Below are positions 36,967-49,561 of a stretch of 64,000 bases of DNA, piece by piece; within the stretch, counting starts at the first letter, position 1, and every line of letters starts with the position of its first letter. The notes under the pieces were generated by a model. It made no database searches. It was given only the letters and a program-made list of their open reading frames with translations, and had not been told where the DNA came from. The stretch is from Eulemur rufifrons (Eukaryota; Chordata; Mammalia; Primates; Lemuridae). A program made the translations under genes and the position numbers. The stretch is taken from assembly GCF_041146395.1 (NCBI RefSeq), contig NC_091002.1, positions 2,412,501-2,476,500 on the forward strand, read 5' to 3'.

Positions 36967-37171
36967 TTTTTTTTGAGACAGAGTCTCACTCTGTTGCCCA
37001 GGCTAGAGTGCCGTGGCGTCAGCCTAGCTCACAGCAACCTCAAACTCCTGGGCTCAAGCGATCCTCCTGCCTCAGCCTCCTGAGTAGCTGGGACTACAGG
37101 CACCACCACGCCTGGCTAATTTTTTCTATTTTTAGTTGCCTGGCTAATTTTTTTCTAGTTTTAGTAGAGAC
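36967..37171 (-). mobile_element. Alu SINE, truncated
   Basis: A T-run then GAGACAGAGTCTCACTCTGT and the usual right-monomer sequence, ending at AGTAGAGAC with most of the left monomer missing. The linker shows a duplicated CCTGGCTAATTTTTT phrase. It lies nine bases beyond the L1 target-site duplication. Confidence 0.9.
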
Positions 37172-38344
37172 TTTTGGAAGTTTTCATGAAGAATGACGTT
37201 CTAACTAGTGGACAGAGTTAGAATCAGTGCATTTTACATGGTCACTGTGGGAAACCCTGGATGAACTTCCAAATAGCATCTGATGCTGTTAGAAACGTTC
37301 ATTTAGATAGTATCATTCTCTTGAGGGATTCCAAATTTTAGCTAAAATCTTACCATCTTCCATAGCAGCCCTATTTTTCCCCCATTTCATCCCCAAGGTA
37401 AGCCAATATTCACAGCCCTATCTATTCTTGAAAGCCCCTGGATTTCTTTAGATTTCAAGCTAGTCAGATTCAAGAAAAGTTATGATTTTAAAGATTGTCT
37501 AGCTTTTTCTTATTGCTAGACTAGGTGTGACACTACAATTCCTACATTTTAAATAAAGCAGAATTGTTTGAAATCTTTGTAAGAATGATGATGGGAAAGA
37601 GAGATAATGATGGGGCAGATGAATTAGATCGGAGGGTTCAAAGGTAACTTTCCACCTGGGCCCTAAAGGATGAGTAGGCATTGCTCAGCAAAAAGGGAAG
37701 GAAAAGCGTTGCTGGGAGATGGAACTGCAATTGCCAAGGCCCTGAGGCAGAACGGAGCTTGGCCCATAGAAAGAACCAAAGGAAAACTAGTGTGACCGCA
37801 GCAAAGTCTTTCTAGAAAAAATTTATTAGTGGAATCCTACACACTGAGCGTGAAGTAGGTTTCTGGTACGGCCACGTGATCTGTTTCTGCTCTCATCAGA
37901 GCTTCCCGGTTTGCTCGGTAGCCAGTTAAACTTCCTCTGCTCTCCCTCTTCCGGTGCAGGCCTATGAAATCCTGACAGGGCCAACAGCCGAGCAGTTTCT
38001 TACATACGGCAATGGAATGAGTTTTCCATTGCTATTAATGCTACTAGCATCCCCTCAAAACTAGAAAATATCAGACTGATGTGGTGGCTTCGTGTTATCT
38101 CAAACAATACCAAAGTGTGTGGCACCGGGGTTCATCTGGCCAAGAGCCAAGGGAATATAAATTACCCCCAAGAGATCCAGAGGGTCCGGACGTGCTTGCT
38201 GCTCGTCTCCACTTCCCACAGCCTTGTCCAGAGGATTGTGACGGGGCTTTCAAACCATCCGGGGACCGTGCACAACATGGACCTTGGCTTTCGCTCATGC
38301 ATGCATGTCATTGCCTGTTCCATAATGAATTGATCTCATAAAAA

Positions 38345-38530
38345 CTAGCGCACATCTGTTGAGAACTTGCTTTGTGTCTGTCCCTGAACTAAATACAACA
38401 CATATGTTATCACATATATGATGTAGGAGTTATTATTACGCCACAGAACATGAGACTTACTCAGAGGTTAAATGCCTGCCCAATGACAAATAACAAGCGG
38501 AGTAACTATTGAGACGTGAAGCCAGGACTT
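38345..38530 (+). mobile_element. MIR SINE
   Basis: GTTGAGAACTTGCTTTGTGT, then AGGAGTTATTATTACGCCAC and CTCAGAGGTTAAATGCCTGC, a degraded MIR. Confidence 0.6.
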
Positions 38531-38559
38531 TGTGACTTCAACTTCTTTGCCACTGTGAG

Positions 38560-38900
38560 CACCTACTTCGAGACCAGCCCCATGCTAATCCCTGAGGATC
38601 TGAGTCTGGCTTAGTCGTGTTCCCACCTGCAGAGAGTCACCACCCAGTGAGGAAGGGGGGCATGTATACCATGAATGATTAATAAAATACAGCATGCTAA
38701 AGCAGTGCTGCAAGGGAGGAATGAGCAAGGGTTTGGTGAGAATTCAGAGTGTAGATCGATGTGCTTGGCAAGGACAGGGTGAAAGAGAGAAACAGAGGAA
38801 CAGCAAGGGACTTGATGAATAGTCCACGGAGGAGTGAAATTTCGTCTGGGTCTTGAAGTATAAATAGGAGTTCATGAGTATGAAAAACAGGGTAAAGGTT
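38560..38900 (+). mobile_element. L2 fragment
   Basis: CACCACCCAGTGAGGAAGGG with AATAAAATACAGCATGCTAA and TGCTGCAAGGGAGGAATGAG resembles the L2 3' part. Confidence 0.45.
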
Positions 38901-39124
38901 ATTAGGCAAGTGATAGAAGATTAAAAATAGAGTGTGTCCTATTCTTTGAGGTTTTTACATGAGTGCAATGAGGACAGTGGCTTAATATGAGGCTATGAGG
39001 TCAATTGGGGTGAATCTTTAGGAAGTTTTTATGCCAAGGAGTTTGAACTTTATTCTACAGTAAATAGGAAAACTTGGAATGATTTTAAGCAAGTGATTTA
39101 AACATGTGAATAATAACACAACAA

Positions 39125-39290
39125 TGATAATATTAGACCACATTTATTGAGCACTTACTATATGCTCAATAAAAATATACACACAACTCCACTTTCTCTT
39201 CACAGTGACATTATATAGCAGCTATTGTTATTCCTTTTATGGATGAGGAAACTGAGGCACAAATAAAAGGCTCAGCGGCTCACCCCAGCC
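39125..39290 (+). mobile_element. MIR SINE
   Basis: ATTGAGCACTTACTATATGC, then TTATGGATGAGGAAACTGAG and GCACAAATAAAAGGCTC. Confidence 0.8.
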
Positions 39291-40879
39291 CTTGTGCCAC
39301 TAAACATGGGCACTGGGGTTCAGCCGCAGGCTGGGCAGTTGCCGCCTCTACATGTCGACGTTCCATCGATCCGGCTGACCTAGGGAGGTCCGACAGGGCA
39401 GGTGGAGGTGGGGTTAAAGAAACCAGGCTGGAGGCAGGCAGGTGGGGGGAGGGACCTGGCCCGAGACCAGACAGAGATGAAAAAGGACCAGAGTAGAGCA
39501 CAGAGGGGAAGTTTCTGGAAAGGAAAAATGATGAGTCTTGGGGACCAATGGAATGATCAGAAACAGAGGCCGAAAGAGGAATACAGTCCAAGATGCCTCC
39601 CAGGTTTCTAACTGTGCAACTGAGCAAACCATTGGCTGCAATTGAGAACCCAGGAGAAGGGGCCATTTGAAAGGCAGGAGTTGGGTTTGGACAGGCTGAG
39701 TAGCGCCCGTGGACCTTTAGGTAGAGATGTCCAGGTGCACAGTTCAGGCCGTCCTGCGGCAGGTCTTGGTCTTGCCTTGAAGAAAGCATCCATGAGCAGG
39801 AGACCTGGGTTCTAGTCCCGGCTGGCCAGACATCCTGTAACCCCTCCACTAGGACTTGGCTTCCTTATCTATGAAATCTGGGAAAGAAGGAATGTCCCCT
39901 GAAGGTTCCTTCCAGGCTGAATTGTGGGCACTCTCTGTTCCCAGCCAAGAAGGGAGCCCTCACCTGTAGAAACAAATCCTGGACGCCCGCCAGCTCCTGG
40001 ACTGGATGCTGAGTAGCATTTCGCGCTCCACTGAAGCTATCGAAGCCTCAGCAACAGTCATGGAGCTAAAGCAGCAAGCTCATAATTACAACTTGGGGGG
40101 TTATTGTATGTTTTTCATATTTTTAGTCTAATAAGGAAGTAAACTCTGTGTGGTTAGTGTAGGGGGCAAATCCCACCAAAAGCACATTTACGTTTCTGAT
40201 GGGAAGAAAGGCAGGCTCTGTCATGTGATGCCCCATGTTCTTGCATTCCTGGAAGGCCAATTATGTGATGCCCTGCTGCTCTTTGGAATCCAAACCCACT
40301 TTCCATGTCAAACCTGCATAGGCAGAAGTGCTCAGCTGCCGGCAGAGATGGCTAGCGGGAGGCGAGGCTGATCTTGCTACGCCACTGGGCCACGCTGGGG
40401 GCAGCGAGGGTTCCGCGGTGCCTGGTGTCCACCCAGTGGATTCACAGGCCCACGAGAACCCCCAGAGCGGCAACATGCAGCCGGCACGGCGACAGCCCTC
40501 GGCAGGCAGCAGGGAGGAAAACAGGCACCGTCAGGGAATGTGATTCAAGAGCCAGTTTCCACGGGATTTTAAATCACTTTTATTCATCATTTATATGCAT
40601 GCTAATGGTGAACCCACTTTTTTTTTCTTTTGGGTTATGTTGAAACCCTCATTTCCTCAAACATGAAGTTCCTGGATCTTCATAAATGCTCTTGATTTGG
40701 TTTCCAATTAAATTAGTAGACTTAACACATTGACCACGGAGAGATTTTGGAATATAAAACATAGTTTATTTTTTTTGTGTGTATATATATTATGATATAT
40801 GATTTTTATTTTCAGCACATACATAAAGATAGCAGAATTTGGTGGAAATCGTGTGGGCTTTAAAGGAGACAGAGCCAGG

Positions 40880-41110
40880 TTCTGATCGTCACTCTGGTTG
40901 ACTCTGGAGGAGGGAGCAGGCCTGGGCTGCAGTAAGGTTGTGAGCCTCGGTGGCCGTGTCCCCCTGGGCGTGGCACGTACTCTCCCCAAGCCCCTCTCCT
41001 GAAACGGAGGCAGTAATAGCACTCACCTTGAAGCGACGCAGTGCAGGTGGCACTCGGCACAGTGCCTGGCGTCTGGCAGTGCTCCGTCAACACTAGCTTT
41101 TCTCAGGAGT
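40880..41110 (-). mobile_element. MIR SINE
   Basis: GCACTCACCTTGAAGCGACG, then GGCACAGTGCCTGGCGTCTG and GCAGTGCTCCGTCAAC, a reverse MIR. Confidence 0.6.
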
Positions 41111-41959
41111 GAATGACATACGTAGAGAATCCTGAAGAACTGCTGGCGCATTGCTGGTGCCCAGTAAATGGCCGCGTTAATGATGTAGCTATTGGTGTTG
41201 CCAATAAGGATGCTGCTCATAATCATAATGGAGCAGTTCTATTGATGAAGCGTGAGAAAGGTGCTCCGGTCTAGGCTCTTGCGCGCACTGTCTCATGGCC
41301 CGAATGTGTCCCGTAGCCTCCGTGGGCCTCAGTCTCTTCCTCGGTGGCCCTGCGTGCTTCAAGGACGGAAGGGGTGACATATGCCGGAATCTTTGTGCTT
41401 GATGAAGCCCCACACAAATGCTATGTACATGACGGTGATGGCTACAGGTGGCATTTCCAACAGCTGACAAAATAAATCCGGGGCTGCTAGTTCCCCCACC
41501 AGGGATTAGAAGAGGTTTTAGGTTTTTTCTTTTTTTCTGGAAGGCCTTGCAGAACTTCATTCAACCATAACCCACGCAGGTGCACCCAGACCTTGGACTC
41601 TGGACAACCTGTTGGACACCTCCATAGCCTACTCTGATTATCTGCTCGGTTTGTCACTTACTGTCCTAGCAAGCCAGGACTCTCCCCTTGGGGCTGCCTC
41701 ATCACACTGTGCCCCAGGGATCCGTCTTGGCCTCAGTGGTGTTGGCCCAGAGCAGCTGGGATCTTCCTTGGTGAGAATCGAGAGAGGCTGGCTCAGATTC
41801 CATAACTCAGAAGATGAGTTAATACTGTTAAGCTCTTAACACAAGACTTGGCACATAGCAGATTCTTCTTAAGGATTAGCTATTTTTATTAGCAGCTTAG
41901 AACAGTGCTTGATACATAGCAAGGGCCATACGCATGTGTGCTATTTTTATTATTAATAT

Positions 41960-42330
41960 GATCGTTCATTCATTTAGTCAATCAACAAACTTTTCTTACA
42001 GGTCTTCTTGGTACTAGGCAAGGCATGAGGCACCAGGGAGAACACGACAGTCCCTTCCCTCAAGGTGCTTAGAGTCTAGAGAGAAGAGGCAGACACATAA
42101 GCAAAACCGCAGCAGGAGAGGAAAAGAGGGTGCAGGCAGAGAGGTAGCCCCGAATCTAGCATGGAGAGGAGGGAATTTAAGGAAATAATAACGGCAGAGA
42201 GAGATTCTGAGGAGTAAATGGCTCACGGCAGGTCCCTGGGGCAGGGAACCTGGAGCTGCATCTTTTGTGAGACAGCCTGGGGAATGAGGAGAGAGGGACA
42301 CGCAGAGCGTGTCAGGAGCAGCACAGACGT
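41960..42330 (+). mobile_element. L2 fragment
   Basis: GTTCATTCATTTAGTCAATC, TACTAGGCAAGGCATGAGGC and CCCTCAAGGTGCTTAGAGTC then TAGAGAGAAGAGGCAGACA are typical L2 phrases. Confidence 0.7.
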
Positions 42331-42979
42331 AGCATGAGCAGGCGGGACCAGGGGTGGCCGTGGGCAAGCGCAGAGGCACTGGGCAGCTTGGGAGGCCGCC
42401 CGGCAGGTGCTGGAGGGGCCTGAGTGCTGGGCCGCAGAATTCAGACTCACCCTCTAGGCCAGGCGGGTCCCCAGCCCTGGTGCCCTGTAGCATTCCACCA
42501 AAAACGACACAGAGAAAACATTTCAGGATCAAGTCAATACATTTCCAAGCCATGCCTGCTGCTGAGTCAGGCCCCTTGGGGAGTCCCAGGAGGGCATTGG
42601 CACACGAAAGGCTCTGAGAAGTCCCACAGGGAAGAACAGAGTGGTTAGCCTTATCACTCCTCAGGCCTGGTGGATCTCCGAATCATTTCTTCTCCTGCAC
42701 CTGCCAGCCTGGCACTGGGCCAGTGCGTTGCAAGGAGCAGTGTGTGAAACAGCCATCACGCCGGGAAGGTCTGTAGCAGGGAATGCCACAGTCTGAGTGT
42801 GGGAAGGCCGACGCCCCCCTCAGCAAGGAGGACAGATCGGAGAAAGAGGGGCTGGGACCTGAGGCTGGGTTGGGAGCCCACCGCAGGGGACGTGGAGCGG
42901 AGCCCAGGCGTCGCACCGGCAGTGTGCGCACAAAGAGGAAGGGTGGGTACAAGTGCCATCAGGCGGCAGAATTATCTAG

Positions 42980-43085
42980 GATTGACAGGTGACTATCACT
43001 GTGACCTGGGAGTCAGGACCGAGAGTTCCAGTCTTGACCCCAGAGTCAGTACGTGGTGGCCGAGGAAAGCCACTCTTCCTCCTCG
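42980..43085 (-). mobile_element. MIR SINE, degraded
   Basis: TGGGAGTCAGGACCGAGAGT, TCCAGTCTTGACCCCAGAGT and a following CTCTTCCTCCTCGAGCCTGG fit a reverse MIR. Confidence 0.45.
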
Positions 43086-43377
43086 AGCCTGGTGGCCGGC
43101 TCTAACAAGGAGGGGATGACAGGGTTCCTGAGGGAGCCCTCACCTCCGCCACGCTGACGTCCCGAGAGGCCGTGAGCTGTTTCTTCCTCTGAGTCGGACA
43201 CCAAGGAGCTGGCCTAGCCCGACAGCATCGGGGTGAAAGAGCCAATTGACACACATTTATTAGGTGCCTTCTGTGTACTTGCCTGAGCACCGGGCCCTGG
43301 GAGGGAAGGACAGAGGGCACCGATCACCTCGTATAGGAGAAAGGACCTCGGGGTCAGCAAACAGCTGCCAATCCCTG

Positions 43378-43423
43378 CGCTGTGGTGCCGGCTGGGTGAC
43401 CTTGGCGAGTTCCTTAGCCCTTG
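43378..43423 (-). mobile_element. MIR SINE, first half (split)
   Basis: GGCTGGGTGACCTTGGCGAG then TTCCTTAGCCC is a reverse MIR that stops where the MaLR LTR begins and resumes at 43871. Confidence 0.7.
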
Positions 43424-43870
43424 TGTTCATGTCTTGTGGCTGCAAAACAAATTACTGCAAACTGGGTGGCTTGAAACGACAGAAGTTCATTTTCTCACAA
43501 TTCTGGAGGCTGGGAGTCCAATATCGAGGTGTCGGCGGGGCCACACTCCTTCGAAGGGCTGTGACAGAGGGTCCTTCCTGCCCCTCCCGGCTTCTGGCAG
43601 CCCCCGGCCTTCCTTGGCTTGTGGCTGCCTTGCTGCAGTCTGCCTGCGTCTGCGCACGGCATCTCCGCTGCCTCGCTCTTCCTCCTTTTCCTTATGAATA
43701 CATCGGTCCCTGGGTTTAGGGCCCAGTCTAAATCCGGGTTGGTTTTATCTTGAGATTCTTAACTTGGTTACATCTGCCAAGACCCTTTTCCACACAGGGC
43801 CCCATTCACAGCACCAGGGCTTAAGACTTAGACAAATCTTTTATGGGGTTTCGTGATTCAGCCCCCGACA
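43424..43870 (-). mobile_element. MST/MLT1-type MaLR LTR
   Basis: CTTGTGGCTGCAAAACAAAT, CTGGGTGGCTTGAAACGACA, GAAGTTCATTTTCTCACAAT, CTGGAGGCTGGGAGTCCAAT and at the far end GGTTTCGTGATTCAGCCCCC. Full reverse LTR inserted in a MIR. Confidence 0.85.
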
Positions 43871-44005
43871 CGCCTTCAAGACTCTGCTTCCTCATCTGAA
43901 AAACGGACATCGTCACAGCACTTATCTCTGTATGTGGCTGGGAGGATTAAAGAGGAAATACACGTCGAATCCTTCACACAGCCCCTGACAGGTGGCGGCT
44001 GCTGT
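43871..44005 (-). mobile_element. MIR SINE, second half (split)
   Basis: GACTCTGCTTCCTCATCTGA then AAAACGGACATCGTCACAGC continues the reverse MIR cut at 43423. Confidence 0.7.
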
Positions 44006-45787
44006 CGCTCATCTCCCGTGTGAAAGGACGTCACCTTGGCTCCAGCTCCAAACCTGTGCGGGTCTCTCAGGTCCAGGCACCGCAATTCTGAGCCACCAAA
44101 GCCGTCACAGTGGTGGCGTAGGGACTGCGACATAAATGTTGTCTATGTCCTGTCAGCCCCAAGTGGGTGGGGGAGGAGGGAATGTCACCTTCTCTAGGAC
44201 TGCAGACATTTGCCACTTGATGGGTCACAGCAGCCAGGAGAGCAGCAAGTCACTCAGCTTCTGCTTCTCCCCTGAGTTCCAAATGGGGTCTGGGCCGCGC
44301 GGCCTGACGAGGGTCTATGGGGAGCCCTCTGCACGCACAGCCACGCCTGCCATCATGGGTGTGTCCCACCGTGGGGACGCGTGGACCGTGGACAAACACG
44401 GCGTGACTTGTCTCCCAGAACCCTTGGGACAGAGGGAAGCAGGCCAGGCGCACAGTCTGTGGCATAAGGAAGGAAGTCCCCGTGGTTCCAGCTCAGCTCC
44501 GGGCCCGGTGGTGGGATCCGGAACAGCCCGGCTCAGCGCCCGGCACATACCAGGAAATCGGTGAACGTGCTCACCAGGCGCTTAATGCACAAGTGCGAGC
44601 ACCCGCGTTGGAGTCGGGTTGATCTAGGACAGATAGGAAGGGGGAGACAAAAAGATGCTGCAAATACAAAACCCACGAGGTTCAGAGATGACAGTTCATG
44701 AGGCTGAGGAGGATGGAGTTGAGGACGGTCCCCAGGTTACTGGTTTGGGTGACTAGGGGGATGGCGGGGTGGCTACGCGTGACTGAGCAAGAGGAGGTTG
44801 AGGGACAGCTGGACTCCTGCTAACAAGGCCTAATGTCCGGACACTTGCTGTGGCAGCGCAGCCTGCGAAGCTCTTGCCGCGTGTTCCCTCACGGACAGCC
44901 CTGCAAGTGAACCAGGGTTGTGTCACAATCTACAAGGAGCAGGTAAGTGGCCTGTTACCAGCAAGTGACCCCAACTTCACTGGCGGTCTTCCTGGTCCCC
45001 GACATACCAAGGCGGTTTCTTCTCAAGGGCCAAAAACCCTGGGGACAGTTCCTCAAATCCTAGTTGCGTCTTGCCCCTGCGTGGCGCTGAGTATGTTTTT
45101 ATACTAAAAGCAACATTGACACAAACCTTATTTCAAACAGGAATTCAGCCGATGTGTAAGGCGTGTCAGTGTTGTGTGACTTCCTGGCTGTGTGACTTCC
45201 TTCACGTAGCTGGCCCTCTCTGGACCCCCCATCTGTAAATGTGTCGCGTGACACCATGTCCCCCCGAGGCTGCTGGGAAGAGGAAAGGAGAGCCCGGGGT
45301 GCCAGTGCAGAGTGAAATGCGACCCACGCGGAGAGGGTCGCTGGAGGGCGGCGGGAACGCGGCCTCTGGGCGGATCCACGTGTGAAGCTGCAGACTCAGC
45401 AGCCCGAGCCGTGTGTCCCCTCTCCTGCCCGATCGGCCCTCCCCGTCTCACGCCGAGTGAATGACAGTTGGGAAACTGAATCGAGACAGCTTATGATCAC
45501 AACATGTTGCGGCTCCCGAGACAGATTTGGGCTGCTCTGACAACTGTAAAATGGAATTATGCCTGCAAATTAATTTGCTAGAAAATAATCAACATTTCAC
45601 AAAATTTTCCTGGAAGCCAATGTGAACAATTGGGCCTTACGATGCACTCCTGGCCTAGCGAGGTGGGGGCAAGGCCAGGAGGTTAACCCCCCGCTCAGTC
45701 CCTCAGACAGCGGGCAGGGTCGGGGCCCCCAGGACAAATGCAGGGCTCTGAAGAACACGGGTCCACCGGCCTCAGGCCTCCATTCTT

Positions 45788-46060
45788 CACATTTTTTTCT
45801 ACTAAGGTATAATTCACATAACCCAAAATTAACCATTTCAAAGGGAATGATTCAGTGGCATTTAGAACGCTCACAGTGTTGTGCAGCCACACCTCTACCT
45901 GGTTCCAGAACGTTGCCTTCACCCCCAGAGGAAAGCTGTGAATGAGCACGTGGGTTACCTGCCTCGCAGCCCCAGCCCCCGGCAACCTCCAGTTTGCCTT
46001 CTGCCTCTGCAGACTTTCCTCCTCTGGGTGTTTCCTGTTAGACTCCGCCTATGCTAAGAT
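45788..46060 (-). mobile_element. L1ME-like 3' fragment
   Basis: GGTATAATTCACATAACCCA, AATTAACCATTTCAAAGG, GATTCAGTGGCATTTAGAAC and GTGTTGTGCAGCCAC are the reverse 3' UTR of old L1ME/L1MC elements. Confidence 0.75.
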
Positions 46061-46507
46061 GAAATCGTCCCTGCGATAGGCACCAGGCTCGAAGAGTTCT
46101 GAGCGTCCTGGCTGTTGGGACGCCTGGCCTGGGTATTGGTGACACAAGCAGGGTGGCACTTATCAAGGTTCTCAACCTCTTGGGGGCTCAGTTCCTCCTC
46201 TTCGCTCTGAGTGCGCCCCACCCGTTCTCGCAGCAGACTGGGATTCCTGCTCCTTCAAATCCACCTCCCCAGGGGGCTTTCCCTCACTGGCCCGAAGGAG
46301 ACCCCTCCCACCGCGCCCGGAGGGCACCGTCTGTACTCTGCCCTGGGGGCCGCGTGGGGGCTCCCTGTGATGCCGGCGGCTTGTTCTCAGCTCCTGGCTC
46401 ACTGAGGCATGAGTCACGTGGCACAGTGGGACAAGTACAGGTCTCACTGTCCATAAAAGCTGGGCTCATATCCTGGTGACCCTCTCTAAGGGGTTGTGGC
46501 TGCATAA

Positions 46508-46675
<168 letters not shown>

Positions 46676-46909
46676 TGAGCATGAGGGGTCATGCACCGGG
46701 GGGCTCAAATTGTGCCAGGCTGGGCGGAGTGGGCAGGGCACGCAGCTGGGGCAGTGCACTGTGGAAGACACTGTTAACTTTGTGTCTTGATAGCTCCAGT
46801 GCCTAACACAGAGCCGGCAGAAAGCAAGCTCCTCCCACTGGCTGCAATTTCGCTGTTGTTTCATGGTCATTTGCATACATGCATATTCATGCCCAAAGAA
46901 GGTGCCTAA

Positions 46910-47010
46910 GGGCCCACAGTGCTTTATTCATTGTGAGGGTCTTATTCATTGTGGGGGTCCCCGTGCACGGGGATAATGGGTGTTGAATGAATGCATGAAT
47001 GAAGGAAAGG
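46910..47010 (+). mobile_element. L2 tail
   Basis: TGTTGAATGAATGCATGAAT is the usual L2 3' end. A doubled TTATTCATTGTG phrase lies just before it (46923-46957). Confidence 0.5.
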
Positions 47011-48599
47011 TGAGAGCAGGTGTAAATCGTAAGCACTATGTGAATGCAAATAGGTATGATTTATTACCCCGTAGTTCAAGCAACTATTTTCTGCTCTTGA
47101 TCTCAATAATTTCTCCTGAATTGATCATAAACATAATTACTATATGCAGTGTTTTTAGAATGCAAAGAAAATATGAACTTGTTCGCTTTCGTAGGCACTG
47201 AATACAGAGGATGAATGTCCCACAGGTTTGCTTGTTTCTGCCGGGTGGGTTTGGCACATGCTCAAAGGACGATGTGGGCCATGACGCTGTGCCAACCGGA
47301 GTGCACAGGCGTCTGCCAGAGGCTGTTCGTCTTTCGTGCTCACTCCTACGAATGACCGTGGCGAGCGGCTGCCCTGGCGTGACTGGACGCCCGCAACAGA
47401 GAGAGCACTGGCCGCCATTCCTCACGGCCAGCGCAGTCGCAGATGATGGCTCGGCAGAGCCCCAAGGATGGAGTGGGCCCTGCCGCACCACAAATAACCC
47501 GTTTCACTTTTAATTCTTCCGAGTTTTCTGCTTAAAGGCCCCGATGCCACTTTCAACAGAACGGGGAGAGGTGAATAGTGGGGTCAGAGTCTTGGGCGTG
47601 AGCACAACATGATGGAGTGAGAGAAGACCTGTAAATCTTTCTCCCAGATATTGTTTCCTGGCTTAATCTTTGACTCAAAGGGTAACAGGTTGATACACAT
47701 AGTTTATTCTCTACTTTTCACAGTAGAAACAAATGATGTAGTCAAAAGCACTACACACTCACACTTACCCATGGACTATGTAAATTTAGGCGTCATCCTT
47801 CCTGCTTGCAATTCCTCAGTCACACCAGTGACAGCGCCCCTGGCAGCGTCCAGGGGGCTCCTTCCTTCCGCAAGATGAGAGAAAGTCCTAATGGGGGTTT
47901 CCCAGGCTGCGTTCTAGGATCTGAGAGTCGGGAAGCTTTCAAAGCGATGGGCAGTGGGAAGTCGAAGGTATTAATACGGTTTGTTGGCCAGAGACCCAGG
48001 AGTACTTTAGACGTGGCCTGAGAACAGCCATTTGTCCCCACGAGGAGCCAGGCACTCTGCAAGGAGAGCAGGGGGACTGGGTCAGAGTCACTGGCAGGCT
48101 TGAGGCCCTGTGAGTTTGGATGCAGCCTGCAGCCTGGACAAGGGACACGAACAGGCTCCAGCTTCTCTCTGATCCCAGACCGGAATCTGAGCTCTTCCCC
48201 CGCAGCCCTGCCGCGAGAGAGAAAAGGGCCCAAGCAGGTGCCGCCCACCAGCATCCCCTTTAGAGCCCGGTGCCTCAGCCACCCTGGCACAAGGACCACA
48301 CCCTCCAACGAGAACACGACGGGGACAGCCATGAGGACAACTCCCACAGAGAAGAGACACCCATCCTCCACCTCCACCCAGCCATTGTCCCACCCCACCT
48401 GGAAGGCTGACAGGTGATCACCCACCTGTTCGTTGGCTGCCCTCAGGATCCAGGGAGCTCCTTACCGCCAGAAAGAATCTGTTTCATTTTTGGACAGCTC
48501 TAATGGCTGAAATTTTCTCCCCTTACTCAACCAAAAGCTGCCTCCTCATAACAGACAAAAAGAATCTTAGAGGACTGTCACAGGCTCAAACGCTGACTC

Positions 48600-48765
48600 C
48601 ACAGGTGCCCCATCTGGGATCTTAAGTGAGGCTTTTAAACAGACTCAGTGCTCAGAATCCTTTGGCATTAACAAAAAACAATTAATAATTCTATTTACCC
48701 AACAGGGTTGCTTTGAGAATTAAATGATTCCGATGATGTAAATCACCTAGCACATGACTGCTGAC
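48600..48765 (-). mobile_element. MIR SINE
   Basis: CAACAGGGTTGCTTTGAGAA then TTAAATGATTCCGATGATGT and AAATCACCTAGCACATGACT, a reverse MIR. Confidence 0.65.
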
Positions 48766-49561
48766 GAACGGTGGGTCAGCTTCCTTCCCCTGCCCCGGGA
48801 CCCCTGCCGGGGGACCCCTGCTGGGGGAGGGCCGGCGAGCAAGCCTGCGTCCTTCCCAAGTCAGCACCTCCAGTCACCAAGACTGGCTGCGAGGGCAGAG
48901 GCTGGCTCGCGTCCTGCTGCTGCCAGCGAGGAAGGCTCGCGGGCTCTGCGAGCAGAGATGGGTCCCCACCACTCCCCGTGCTTCTCGGTGCTGTGATTTG
49001 GGCTAAATCGCTGCGTCGTCCGAGCACTGGCTTCCTCGTTCATAGAAGGAGCGTTAGCCCACCTGCGGTCACTGTGGGACTAAGTGAGAAAGTGCGGCCG
49101 GGACACAGGGGTACACCGGAGGCATGCAGAGGGCGAAGATGCCACAAGACAGGTAGATGCAGGTAGCGTTCTGATGGCTTAGGTGTAGGGGAGCAGGGGA
49201 GAGTTTCTGAGGGAGGCGGCATTTCTGCTGGGTCATAGATGCGTGTCTGGAGGGAATGGTGTGAGCACAGAGGAGGAAGGGGGGCTAAGCCCGCTTCTGC
49301 AGATAGTTTGGCCCAGCCACCTGTCAGAAGGTAGTCAGGGGACAGTCTGTAAAGGACCCGGAGGCCAGCTGGGGCATTTGGCCGTTCTCTGTGGACGGTG
49401 TGGTGCCATCCATGGTGTTTAAGCAGGGACGTGGCGGCACAGTGGATGTGTGATCTGTGGCATGACATATGTCTGGGTTCACATCCTGGCTTTGCGGCAC
49501 AGTCTCTGAATGATCTATGGTGAGCCTGTCTGGTGGGAATAGCCGCACAGGCCCGTAGCAC

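Noticed and set aside
44350..44600. CpG-rich patch as a promoter or CpG island
   Set aside because: Too short and not CpG-dense enough; no first exon or core promoter pattern seen.
47820..48425. 201-codon open frame on the minus strand
   Set aside because: No known family; a different frame is also open on the other strand, as expected by chance in GC-rich DNA.
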